This document shows, one piece after another, positions 1-6,899 of a DNA stretch of 15,690 bases. Below the pieces are notes generated by a model. That model was not told where the DNA came from, ran no database searches, and saw only the letters and a list, made by a program, of their open reading frames with translations. The stretch spans positions 1 through 15,690 of the forward strand of contig JBKPDO010000108.1 in NCBI GenBank assembly GCA_046727955.1. The letters run 5' to 3'. Every line of letters starts with the position of its first letter. The first letter of the stretch is position 1. The position numbers and the translations under genes are program-made. Origin of the DNA: DASVXQ01 sp046727955. Lineage in GTDB: Bacteria > Actinomycetota > CALGFH01.

Positions 1-1
1 C

Positions 2-208
2 GCCTTCCTGTCCGACTGCGAGGCCACCGCGCTGGTCGCGCCGAGCGGGAACGTCGAATGGCTGTGCCTGCCGCGGGCCGACAGCCCCAGCGTGTTCGCC
101 GCGATCCTGGACCGGGCCGCTGGTGGCTTCCGGATCGGCCCGGCCGACGTGGCCGTGCCCGCCGCCCGCCGCTACCTGCCCGGCTCGCTGATGCTCGAGA
201 CCACCTGG
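2..208 (+). pseudogene. N-terminal fragment of a GH15 (trehalase/glucoamylase-like) gene, cut off at both sides
   Basis: Frame 2 reads from the left edge as FLSDCEATALV, then GNVEWLCLPRADSPSVFAAILDR, and later RRYLPGSLMLETTW. This is the conserved N-terminal domain of the actinobacterial GH15 family (typical form SDGxTAALVxxxGxIDWLCLPRFDSPSxFAxLLD, RRYLPGTxVLETTF). Family members are about 600 residues and hydrolyse trehalose or alpha-glucans; the (alpha/alpha)6 catalytic barrel and both catalytic acids lie far downstream and are absent. Similarity stops at the Trp codon ending at 208, and the frame then runs without a stop into a SnoaL-like protein. The native start lies left of the window. 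I read this as a gene remnant created by a deletion or rearrangement; an assembly junction is the alternative. Family assignment is confident, mechanism is not. Confidence 0.8.
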
Positions 209-220
209 AAGAGGACAGAT

Positions 221-628
221 ATGTCGAACGAGAGCAACGAGAATGTGGCGCTGATCCGAGGGGCCTACGACGCCTACGCTCGCGGCGATCTGGCGACCAT
301 GCTCGAGGTCGTCGACCCAGACCTGGAATGGACCTACCTCGATCCCAGCCTTGAGGATCCCCAGCCCCAGGTCTGTCACGGCCGCCACGAGCTGGAGTCC
401 GCACTGGCGCGCCAGGCCGGGCAGGGCCTGCGGGCCCAGCTGGAGGAGGTGCTGGGGCACGGCGACCGGGTGATGGTGGTGGTGCGAACCCCCGGCGTCG
501 ATGCGTATCGCGTGCGGCAGGCCGACGACCGCAACTACAGCGTGTTCACGGTGCGGGATGGGCGGGTCGTCGCCCTGCGCGACTGCCGCGACCGGCAGGA
601 GGGCCTGCGTCTTACCGGCATCCAGTAG
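221..628 (+). CDS. SnoaL-like / NTF2-fold small protein
   Basis: A 135-residue protein beginning MSNESNENVALIRGAYDAYARGDL. The pattern 'lhr.aYdAyarGDlatmlevvdPDleW' followed by a G-R-x-E-L helix and a beta-rich C-terminal half (FTVRDGRVVALRDCRDRQE) is that of SnoaL-like/NTF2-fold domains, whose members bind or isomerise small molecules or act as stress-linked accessory proteins. The ATG at 221 is chosen because GGAAGAGGA (207-215) sits 5 bases upstream. The frame is also open upstream into the GH15 fragment, so a longer fusion starting left of the window cannot be excluded. The cone fold pocket cannot be assigned a substrate from sequence. It appears full length for the family (120-150 residues). 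Confidence 0.8.
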   Translation: MSNESNENVALIRGAYDAYARGDLATMLEVVDPDLEWTYLDPSLEDPQPQVCHGRHELESALARQAGQGLRAQLEEVLGHGDRVMVVVRTPGVDAYRVRQADDRNYSVFTVRDGRVVALRDCRDRQEGLRLTGIQ

Positions 629-645
629 TAGCGCCTAGTAGCGCC
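626..645 (+). repeat. Perfect 10-bp tandem duplication over a stop codon
   Basis: TAGTAGCGCC occurs twice in a row (626-635, 636-645). The first copy contains the SnoaL stop codon, so the unit gives a series of TAG triplets. It is probably a slippage product. The rest of the gap up to 800 shows no gene, tRNA or convincing promoter to me; a small CCCC-AGT-GGGG hairpin lies near 741-752. Confidence 0.75.
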
Positions 646-800
646 GTTCAGCACCCGCCCGCCGACGGCACCCGGGTCGATGCCGCTCAGGATCCCTGGC
701 CCCACGCGAACCAGCCCAGGTCGGAAGGAACTCGCTACATCCCCCAGTGGGGCGGAACTGTCGTATGATTCGCCACCGGGCGTAGCCGGTCATCGGCTAA

Positions 801-844
801 AAGGGGCGCTTAAGGCGCTTAGGGGGCTTAGGGGGGCTTAGGGG
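801..844 (+). repeat. G-rich degenerate tandem repeat in front of the histidine kinase
   Basis: Four imperfect copies of a 9-11 base unit of the form AGGGGGCTT occur at 801-811, 812-820, 821-829 and 830-839, with a fifth partial copy (AGGGG) running into the GTG start at 844. The last copies supply the only ribosome-binding-like G-rich stretch for the kinase gene, so changes in copy number would alter the spacing or strength of the initiation region. A TAG at 829-831 closes the kinase frame upstream. Confidence 0.7.
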
Positions 845-2700
845 TGGGCTGGCACTGGTATTTCAGCGCGCTCGCGCTGGGCGGTGGAGCCTGCCTTGCC
901 GTCTACGCTTTCTACGTCTGGCGCCGTCGGCGGGCGTCGGCTGGGGCGAGCCTGGCCGTGGTGCTGGCCGCAGCCGGCTGGTGGGGGCTTGCCTACGCCA
1001 TCGAGCTGGCAGCCACCCGGCTGTCCACCAAGCTGCTGTGGGGCGACGCCAAGTGGCTGGGCATCTGCCTGCTCCCGCCGGCCTGGTTCGCGTTCATCAT
1101 GCAGTACACCGGCCGCGAGCGGTGGGTGAACCGCTCCACGATGGCCGCCCTGGCGGTCCCACCCGCGGCGGTGATCGTGCTGCTCGCCAACAAGGCCACC
1201 CACGACCTGGTGCGCTACTACCCGCCGTCCGCGGCCGCCCACCCGGCGGATGCCATCGCCCAGGTCGGGCCGTTGTTCTGGCCATACCTGGTCTACGCCG
1301 ACCTGGTCGTGTGGGGCTGCACGGCGCTGTTCGTCTGGACGCTCACGCGTCTGTCGCGGCTCTACTGGCGGCAGAGCCTGCTGCTCATCGTCACTGTGCT
1401 GCTGCCCTTCCTGGCCAACGTGCTGCACAACCTCAACGTCGGGCCGTTCGGACGAGTGGAGCTGACGCCGTTTCTGTTCGTGCTGACCGGCGCGGTGCTG
1501 GTGTGGGGCATCTTCCGCTTCCGCCTGCTCGACCTGGCCCCGATCGCGCGCAGCCGGATCTTCCAGATCATGCACGACGCGGTGGTGGTGCTCGACCCGT
1601 ACGGGCGGGTGGTTAACGCCAACCTGGTCGCCGAGCGGCTCATCGGCCAGCCGGTCGGCCAAGCCATCGGGCAGCCGCTCGAGCAGTTGGCGCCGGGGCT
1701 GGCGGCCGCGATCTCCCGGCGGCACGGCGCCTCGACGTCGAATGACGACCCCAGAGACCAGGCGATGATCGCCGGCCGCGCCTATGAGCTGACGACCTCT
1801 GCCCTTCCTGACCGGCAGGGGCGACCGACTGGAGAGCTGCTCATCGCCCGCGATGTCAGCGAGCGCCGGCAGGCGGAGCGAGACCTCCGCGACAGCCTGG
1901 CGCGGGAGCAGGCGGCGTTCGAGCGGCTGTCAGCCGCCCTGCAGCGTGAGCAGGCCGCCAGCGAGCACCTCCGCGCGCTGGACGAGATGAAGGACGCGTT
2001 CCTGCAGGCCGTCTCCCACGACCTGCGGACTCCGCTCACGTCAGTCCTGGGGATCGCCATGACGCTGCGCCGCAGTCACCAGCTGCTGCCGGCCGGGGAG
2101 GTCAGCGAGCTGCTCGACCGGCTCGAGGGCAACGCCCGCAAGCTCGACCGCCTACTGACCAACCTGCTCGACCTCGAGCGCCTTGCCCGAGGCACCCTCC
2201 ACCCCGACCGCCGCCGTGTCGATCTCGGTGAGCTGGTCAGACGGATCGTCAAAGAAACGGGGCCGGAACTGCTCGGCGAGCGTCCCATCAGCTTGTCGAC
2301 CGCAGCCGTGCTGATCGCGGTCGACGCCCCCATGGTCGAGCGGATCGTGGAGAACCTGCTTGCCAATGCGGCTCGGCACACCCGAGCGGGCACGCCGGTG
2401 TGGGTGCGGGTCGAGGGGTACAGCGGGGGTGCGCTCATCGTCGTCGAGGATGCCGGGCCCGGTGTGCCGGCCGAGGTGCGGCAGGCGATCTTCGAGCCGT
2501 TTCGGCAGGGGCCGAGCATCACGGCCCACGCACCCGGGTCCGGCATTGGCCTGGCGCTGGTGGCTCACTTTGCGAGCATGCACGGCGGCCGGACCTGGGT
2601 GCAGGAGCGGCCGCAAGGCGGCGCCTCGTTTCGCGTGTTCCTGCCCGACGTTCACGACCCGGAGCCGGCACCGGCCAGGTCGCTCCTCCCCAGGGAATGA
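844..2700 (+). CDS. Membrane-bound PAS-containing sensor histidine kinase (orphan)
   Basis: 618 residues. Residues 1 to about 230 form a hydrophobic multi-helix sensor resembling the HisKA_7TM (7-TM) N-terminal module. A PAS-like domain follows at about 236-340 (MHDAVVVLDPYGRVVNAN, ending in ARDVSERRQAE), then a Glu/Arg/Ala-rich coiled coil at 341-380. The dimerisation/phosphoacceptor box is AVSHDLRTPLTS with His392. The ATP-binding domain has the N box ENLLANAARH (Asn504, Asn508), the G1 box DAGPG (Asp536-Gly540) and the G2 box GSGIGLAL (Gly565-569), so autophosphorylation should work. No receiver or response regulator is adjacent, so the partner is elsewhere. The GTG at 844 is the first possible start after an in-frame TAG at 829-831 and is needed to keep the first membrane segment. 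The stimulus is unknown; this sensor type is usually linked to membrane or redox signals. Confidence 0.9.
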   Translation: MGWHWYFSALALGGGACLAVYAFYVWRRRRASAGASLAVVLAAAGWWGLAYAIELAATRLSTKLLWGDAKWLGICLLPPAWFAFIMQYTGRERWVNRSTMAALAVPPAAVIVLLANKATHDLVRYYPPSAAAHPADAIAQVGPLFWPYLVYADLVVWGCTALFVWTLTRLSRLYWRQSLLLIVTVLLPFLANVLHNLNVGPFGRVELTPFLFVLTGAVLVWGIFRFRLLDLAPIARSRIFQIMHDAVVVLDPYGRVVNANLVAERLIGQPVGQAIGQPLEQLAPGLAAAISRRHGASTSNDDPRDQAMIAGRAYELTTSALPDRQGRPTGELLIARDVSERRQAERDLRDSLAREQAAFERLSAALQREQAASEHLRALDEMKDAFLQAVSHDLRTPLTSVLGIAMTLRRSHQLLPAGEVSELLDRLEGNARKLDRLLTNLLDLERLARGTLHPDRRRVDLGELVRRIVKETGPELLGERPISLSTAAVLIAVDAPMVERIVENLLANAARHTRAGTPVWVRVEGYSGGALIVVEDAGPGVPAEVRQAIFEPFRQGPSITAHAPGSGIGLALVAHFASMHGGRTWVQERPQGGASFRVFLPDVHDPEPAPARSLLPRE

Positions 2701-2780
2701 GCGTTCGCCGCGGCAGGCGGCTCGTGGGCCTACGATCGAGTGTCTGGTGCCCAGAGGACTGAGGAGGGAGAGCAATCACC

Positions 2781-2933
2781 ATGGCAGGGTCGAGCGGGAA
2801 CGCCTTCTTCGACAACTTCAGAACCTACGACGCGCCGCTTCCTACCAAGGTCCGCCTGGCGCTTGCGAACCTCTCGAAAAAGGCACGCACCAGATCCGCC
2901 TGCTGCGGGAACTACGGCCAACCTGGCTGCTGA
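2781..2933 (+). CDS. Small Cys-tailed protein (CCGNYGQPGC C-terminus)
   Basis: A 50-residue protein, MAGSSGNAFFDNFRTYDAPL through an amphipathic KVRLALANLSKKARTRS segment to the tail CCGNYGQPGC. A strong Shine-Dalgarno (GAGGAGGGAG, 2761-2770) lies 10 bases before the ATG. From memory, small actinobacterial and Chloroflexi hypothetical proteins share the layout 'aromatic N-terminus - basic helix - R[ST]xCCGNYG[EQ]PGC'; their function is unknown to me. The three cysteines (two adjacent, one terminal) could bind metal or form disulfides. The frame stays open after the TGA (2931-2933) for 34 more codons ending in a His10 tract and acidic tail, so the real product may be longer. The gene is between the kinase (same strand) and the sigma factor (opposite strand). 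The coding call is strong; function is unassigned. Confidence 0.78.
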   Translation: MAGSSGNAFFDNFRTYDAPLPTKVRLALANLSKKARTRSACCGNYGQPGC

Positions 2934-2945
2934 CAGCCGGCCAAC

Positions 2946-2962
2946 GGGCCCCGTGAGGGTCC
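2946..2962 (+). other. Stem-loop 12 bases downstream of the UGA
   Basis: GGGCCC (2946-2951) pairs with GGGTCC (2957-2962), one G-U pair in RNA, closing a 5-base loop CGTGA. The loop begins 18 bases after the UGA and has G in its second position. That spacing and loop composition fit the loose published description of bacterial SECIS hairpins, but GC-rich DNA forms such hairpins readily and no T-run follows. It could equally be part of a transcription terminator or nothing. Confidence 0.35.
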
Positions 2963-2987
2963 ACACGACGGCAACAACAACAACGAC

Positions 2988-3017
2988 CACCACCACCACC
3001 ACCACCACCACCACCAC
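2988..3017 (+). repeat. (CAC)10 trinucleotide repeat
   Basis: Ten perfect CAC units, preceded by four AAC units (2973-2984) and one GAC. In the frame of the upstream small protein it encodes ten histidines. It is unstable DNA by nature and lies between two convergent genes. Confidence 0.95.
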
Positions 3018-3065
3018 CAGGATGACGAGCACGCCTGATGCTGGATCGGTGGGGTGTCCCAGCCG

Positions 3066-4076
3066 CTATGCGCGTAACGTCCCGGGCAGACCGAAATGAG
3101 CGAGAACGCTGGTGTCGGAGAACCAGGTGATGGCGGAGACCCGGTCGCCCTCCAGGGTGAGCACCAGCAGCCCGTAGGCGTGCGCGATCGCTGCGCGCGG
3201 CGAGGGGAGGTAGCAGCCGAATGCGGGCTGGGTGTTGGCGCGGGTGGGCACGACGCGCAGGCGGGCGTCGCGCAGGATCGCCCGGTCGTGGAGGAAGGAG
3301 GCGATGGCCCCATGACCTTGGTATTGGTGGGGCTCGGGCGGCATCGTCAGCCAGGCGTCATCGGTCAGCAGCGCGACGACGCTGTCGACGTCGCCGCTCT
3401 GGAGGGCGTCGGCGAACCGACCCACCAGTTCGCGCTCGCGCGCTGAGTCGGGCACCGGCGCGCGCTCGCGGTCGCCGGCTGGAAGTTGCGCCTGGAGCGT
3501 CGCGCGGGCGCGCCGCAGGGCGCCTTTGACCGACGGCTCGCTGCTGTCGAGCATGTCCGCGATCTCGTAGGTGGGAAAGCCCAGCACGTCGCGCAGCACG
3601 AGCACCGCGCGCTGGCGCAGTGGCAAGCGCTGCAGCGCGGTCATGAACGCCAGCTTGATCGCCTCCTTGGCCTCGTAACGCGCCTCCGGTCCCGGGGCGT
3701 GGTCCGGGAGGCCCTCGAGCAGGACGTCCGGGTAGGGCTCGAGCCAGACCGGTTCGGCCCGGTGGGTGGGCTCGGGCAGCGCGACCGACGGGGCGAGCGC
3801 CTGTTGCGGTCGGCGGCCACTGTCGCGGAGCGCGTTCAGGCAGCGGTTGGTCGCGATGCGGTACAGCCAGGCCCGTGGCGAAGACCGGCCCTCGAACCGC
3901 TCAAGCCCGCGCCAGGCGGCCAACAGCGTCTCCTGGAGTAGGTCCTCGGCGTCCTGCACCGAGCCGAGGATCCGGTAGCAGTGCAGCTGCAGCTCGCGTC
4001 GGTACGGGTCGGTCAGCTCGCGGAACGCCTCCGCGTCGCCAGCCCGGGCGCGGGCGAGTGTCTGGTCGCTCAGCAA
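3066..4076 (-). CDS. ECF sigma-70 factor with C-terminal SnoaL-like domain (SigG-related, TIGR02960-type)
   Basis: About 336 residues. Region 2 is at roughly 20-90 with YRRELQLHCYRILGSVQDAE, LLQETLLAAWRGLERFEG and WLYRIATNRCLNALR. A linker with the family hallmark PVWLEPYPDVLLEGLPD follows, then region 4 (about 145-200) with LPLRQRAVLVLRDVLGFPTYEIADML and the recognition helix SSEPSVKGALRRAR. The last ~120 residues form a SnoaL/NTF2-like domain (LVGRFADALQSGDVDSVVALL ... WFSDTSVLAHFGLPG), which in such sigma factors modulates activity in place of a separate anti-sigma factor. None is encoded nearby. TTG at 4076 is chosen (GAGGA at 4081-4085 precedes it); CTG at 4073 has better spacing and is an alternative. 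It is divergent from the exporter at 4223, so the 146-bp gap probably holds both promoters; I cannot point to clear -35/-10 boxes there. Confidence 0.88.
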   Translation of the reverse strand: MLSDQTLARARAGDAEAFRELTDPYRRELQLHCYRILGSVQDAEDLLQETLLAAWRGLERFEGRSSPRAWLYRIATNRCLNALRDSGRRPQQALAPSVALPEPTHRAEPVWLEPYPDVLLEGLPDHAPGPEARYEAKEAIKLAFMTALQRLPLRQRAVLVLRDVLGFPTYEIADMLDSSEPSVKGALRRARATLQAQLPAGDRERAPVPDSARERELVGRFADALQSGDVDSVVALLTDDAWLTMPPEPHQYQGHGAIASFLHDRAILRDARLRVVPTRANTQPAFGCYLPSPRAAIAHAYGLLVLTLEGDRVSAITWFSDTSVLAHFGLPGTLRA

Positions 4077-4222
4077 GCCATCCTCGCATCCCCTGTTCTC
4101 CTCTCGCCCGTCACATCTAACGACACCATCCACGCCCGAAACGAACCGGCGCTCCGTTCCGGCCGCCAGCGGTGTCTCAACCAGCCAGGACCGCGAAACG
4201 ACGAAGCGGAGGCATCGGAGAC

Positions 4223-5665
4223 GTGAAACCAACAACCGGGACTACCAGAGCCGCGCCGCACAGGGGCTGGACGCTGGGTCTTGCCTCGCTCGGGGTGTTC
4301 ATGACCGCACTCGACACGCTCGTCGTGGCGACCGCGCTGCCGGTGTTGCGGGTCGACTTCGGCGCCAGCCTGGGTGACCTCGAATGGACCGTCAACGCCT
4401 ACAACCTGTCCTTCGCCTGCCTGCTGCTGACCGGCGCCGCCCTCGGCGACCGGTTCGGGAGGCGGCGGATGTTCACCCTCGGCCTGTTCGCCTTCACGGC
4501 CGCCTCGGCCGCCGCGCCCCTCTCCCCCAGCGTCGGCGCCCTGATCGTGGCCCGCGCGGTGCAGGGCGCCGGAGCGGCCATCGTGACGCCGCTGACGCTC
4601 ACGCTGATCAGCGAGGCGTTCCCGGTCTCCAAGCGCGGCGCGGCCATTGGACTGTGGGGAGGGATCACCGGCCTGGCCGTCGCCGGCGGACCCGTCGTCG
4701 GCGGCGCCATCATCGACGGGATCGACTGGCACTGGATCTTCTGGCTCAACGTCCCGGTCGGTCTCGCGCTCATCCCGCTGGCCACCAGCCGGCTGACTGA
4801 GAGCTTCGGCCCCCGCCAGCGGCTCGACGTCCTGGGGCTCGTCCTGGTCGGCGCGGGCCTTCTCGGAATGACCTGGGGCCTCGTGCGGGCCAGCGGCATC
4901 GGCTGGGGCAGCGCCGAGGTGGTCGCAACCCTCCTCGCCGGAGCGGTGCTGGTGGCCGTGTTCCTCGCGTGGGAACGGCGCGCCCGCAACCCGATGCTGC
5001 GGCTCGCCCTGTTCCGCCGGCGCGGCTTTGCGTCCGCCAACGGGGTCAGCTTCTTCATGTACGCCGCGCTGTTCGGCGCCCTGTTCCTGATGACGCAGTT
5101 CCTTCAGACGGCGCTGGGCAACTCGCCGCTCGAGGCCGGAATCCGCATCCTTCCCTGGACGGCGGCCCCGCTGCTGGTGGCCCCGATAGCGGGCGGGCTC
5201 GCCGACCGCTACGGGAACCGCCCCTTCATGGTGGCCGGCCTGGCGCTGCAGGCGATCGGGCTGGGATGGGTCGCGGCGAGCGCGGAACCGGGCATGGGCT
5301 ACGCCGAGCTCGCGGCGGCGCTGACGGTTGCGGGCGTCGGGATCTCGATGTGCTTCCCGACGGTCGCAAATGCGGTGGTGGGATCGGTCCCGCCGGCGGA
5401 GATGGGCGTCGCCTCGGGGACCAACAGCGCCATCCGCGAGGTCGGCGGGGTCTTCGGCGTCGCCGTCCTCGCGACCGTGTTCGCCCACCGCGGGGTCTAC
5501 CAGTCGCCGCAGACGTTCATCAGCCACTTCAGCACCGCCGTCTGGGTCGGCGCGAGCTTCTCCGCTGTCGGCATCGTCGCCGCGCTGCTCACGCCACGGC
5601 GTCCACGTCCCGACCAGACTGGCGGCCAGGCTCAGCTTGCTCGTGTGCCCGCCGGAAGGACCTGA
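4223..5665 (+). CDS. DHA2 (EmrB/QacA-type) drug:H+ antiporter, MFS
   Basis: 480 residues and about 14 hydrophobic segments. The first helix carries the DHA2 signature ALDTLVVATALPVLRVDF. Motif A is GAALGDRFGRRRMF, motif B is ARAVQGAGAAIVTPL, and the antiporter motif C is GITGLAVAGGPVVGGAI. These features predict proton-driven export of hydrophobic compounds across the inner membrane. GTG at 4223 is preferred because GGAGG (4208-4212) lies 10 bases upstream; a GTG at 4172 in the same frame would add 17 residues (MSQPARTAKRRSGGIGD) with no good ribosome site. Its divergent partner is the ECF sigma factor, an arrangement that often means the sigma factor controls the pump, though that is inference. 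Substrate unknown. The 5666-5813 gap holds no gene that I see. Confidence 0.9.
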   Translation: MKPTTGTTRAAPHRGWTLGLASLGVFMTALDTLVVATALPVLRVDFGASLGDLEWTVNAYNLSFACLLLTGAALGDRFGRRRMFTLGLFAFTAASAAAPLSPSVGALIVARAVQGAGAAIVTPLTLTLISEAFPVSKRGAAIGLWGGITGLAVAGGPVVGGAIIDGIDWHWIFWLNVPVGLALIPLATSRLTESFGPRQRLDVLGLVLVGAGLLGMTWGLVRASGIGWGSAEVVATLLAGAVLVAVFLAWERRARNPMLRLALFRRRGFASANGVSFFMYAALFGALFLMTQFLQTALGNSPLEAGIRILPWTAAPLLVAPIAGGLADRYGNRPFMVAGLALQAIGLGWVAASAEPGMGYAELAAALTVAGVGISMCFPTVANAVVGSVPPAEMGVASGTNSAIREVGGVFGVAVLATVFAHRGVYQSPQTFISHFSTAVWVGASFSAVGIVAALLTPRRPRPDQTGGQAQLARVPAGRT

Positions 5666-5813
5666 CGAGAGCGACACGGCGGTCCTCGACGTCCGCTGAC
5701 CAGAGCGCTGGATTCTCGATCCTGCTTCGTCCAGTTGTAGCCTCCTCCAAGGCACCGTAGGCACCCTGGCGGCCCGCCTCGTCAGCGGTCGTGGCTTCGA
5801 GGAGGAGAACGAC

Positions 5814-6674
5814 GTGCGGATCGGCATCGGCCTCCCCAACCCCGTGCTCGACGTCCCCGGCCAGCTGCTCATCGCGTGGGCCCGGCGCGCCCAGTAGCGC
5901 GGCTTCTCCTCCCTGGCCACGATCGACCGGATCGCTTACCCCAACTACGACTCGCTCACAGCCCTGACCGCGGCGGCCGCGGTGACCGACCGCATCGGCC
6001 TGCTGAGCGACCTGCTGCTGGAGCCCGCTTACAGCCCGGTGCTGCTGGCCAAGATCACGGCCAGCATCGACCAGATCTCGGGCGGCCGGCTAACCCTCGG
6101 CCTGGGAGTGGGAAACAGACCCGACGACTTCGCGCTCACCGGCCAGTCGTTCAGCGATCGCGGCAGGCGCTTCGACGCCGACCTGGAGCTGCTGCACCAG
6201 GCCTGGGCGGGCGAGCCGGTCGCCGGCAGCCAGTTCCCGGTCGGGCCGCCGACCACCCGGGGTCGCATCCCACTGCTCATCGGCGGGCAGCCGCGGCTGG
6301 CGGCGCCACGGGCGGCGCGGTGGGGCGCCGGTTTCACCATCGGAGGCGCCCCACCGGAGGTGGCCGCCGGCGCGATCCAGCAGTTCAAGGCCGCGTGGCA
6401 GCAGGCCGGCGGGGACAGAGCGCCGCGGATCGTGATCCTGTCCTACTTCTCGCTCGGTGAGGAGCACACCGAGGAATCACTCCACAACCTGCGCAGCTAC
6501 TACGGGTTCCTCGGAGAGTGGGCGGAGGCCGTCGCGGCGGGAGCAGCCCGCACCCCGGCGGCGGTCCAGGAGCGGGCCGCGGCCTTCGACGAGCTCGGTG
6601 TGGACGAGCTCATCTTCGACCCCACCGTCGCCGACCTGGACCAAGTGGACCGGCTCGCCGACGCGGTCGGCTGA
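5814..6674 (+). pseudogene. Luciferase-like (LLM, probably F420-dependent) oxidoreductase interrupted by an in-frame TAG
   Basis: A strong ribosome site (GAGGAGGAG, 5797-5806) and GTG at 5814 begin MRIGIGLPNPVLDVPGQLLIAWARRAQ. Codon 28 is TAG (5895-5897). The same frame continues RGFSSLATIDRIAYPNYDSL, ... DRIGLLSDLLLEPAYSPVLLAKITASIDQISGGRLTLGLGVG, to a normal end at 6674. With the TAG ignored, it is a 286-residue member of the luciferase-like flavin/F420 TIM-barrel family, full length for the short subclass, with the typical ISGGRLTLGLGVG strand-loop. Homologues read 'WARRAE-x-RGFSSLAT', so the TAG probably replaces Glu (GAG) or a nearby residue. No other damage is visible, so the mutation is recent or a sequencing error. 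Internal GTG at 5982 could restart translation but would lose the first strand and helix. Confidence 0.85.
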
Positions 6675-6831
6675 TGCAGCGCGGTCGAGCGGTCCACCAA
6701 GGCGCCGTGTTGAGGAGACGACGCGGAGGCTCGAGCGTGCGGGCACGTAACCATCGATCACTCGCACGACCAGCGCGTTCGTAGGATCGGGCCAGGAGTG
6801 GACCGACCGTCCCAGCGATCGATGGGCCAGA

Positions 6832-6851
6832 TATAGTTGACACTGACTATA
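6832..6851 (+). promoter_or_regulatory. Inverted-repeat operator overlapping the -35 box (probable PadR site)
   Basis: TATAGT (6832-6837) and ACTATA (6846-6851) form a perfect 6-bp inverted repeat separated by 8 bases, in an AT-rich island within GC-rich DNA. PadR-family proteins are dimeric winged-helix repressors that bind spaced inverted repeats of this size near their own promoters. The right edge of the left arm starts the -35 hexamer, so binding would block RNA polymerase. Confidence 0.6.
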
Positions 6852-6865
6852 CGATCCTGAATACT
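6837..6865 (+). promoter_or_regulatory. Sigma-A-type promoter for the PadR-monooxygenase operon
   Basis: A consensus -35 TTGACA (6837-6842) is followed after exactly 17 bases by AATACT (6860-6865, 4 of 6 matches to TATAAT). Transcription would begin near 6872, giving a leader of about 28 bases before the ATG at 6900. A related sequence, TTGACCATGACCATA (6865-6879), repeats 12 of 15 bases of 6837-6851 at a 28-base offset. Confidence 0.6.
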
Positions 6866-6899
6866 TGACCATGACCATAGCGTGGAGACGGAGGAGCAG

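Larger units (their letters stand above)
2934..3038 (+). other. Open in-frame extension behind the UGA: Asn4-Asp-His10-acidic tail
   Basis: After the TGA at 2931-2933 the same frame continues for 34 sense codons to a second TGA at 3036-3038. It reads QPANGPREGPHDG, NNNN, D, ten consecutive His codons, then QDDEHA. The composition is that of a metal-binding tail rather than random GC-rich DNA. Three readings are possible: true untranslated sequence with a chance CAC repeat, a formerly Cys (TGC/TGT) codon mutated to TGA, or recoding of the UGA. Nothing in the window (no selA, selB, selC) supports or excludes recoding. Confidence 0.4.

Noticed and set aside
838..1725. 295-codon - strand frame over the kinase gene
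   Set aside because: The + strand frame has complete histidine kinase motifs; the opposite frame is its shadow.
4077..4235. Extended N-terminus of the sigma factor from TTG 4235
   Set aside because: It would overlap the divergent exporter start and adds sequence unlike any ECF N-terminus.
4070..5920. 616-codon open frame on the - strand
   Set aside because: It is the antisense of the DHA2 exporter; repetitive Arg/Asp/Gly-rich composition with no domain, typical of GC-rich shadow frames.
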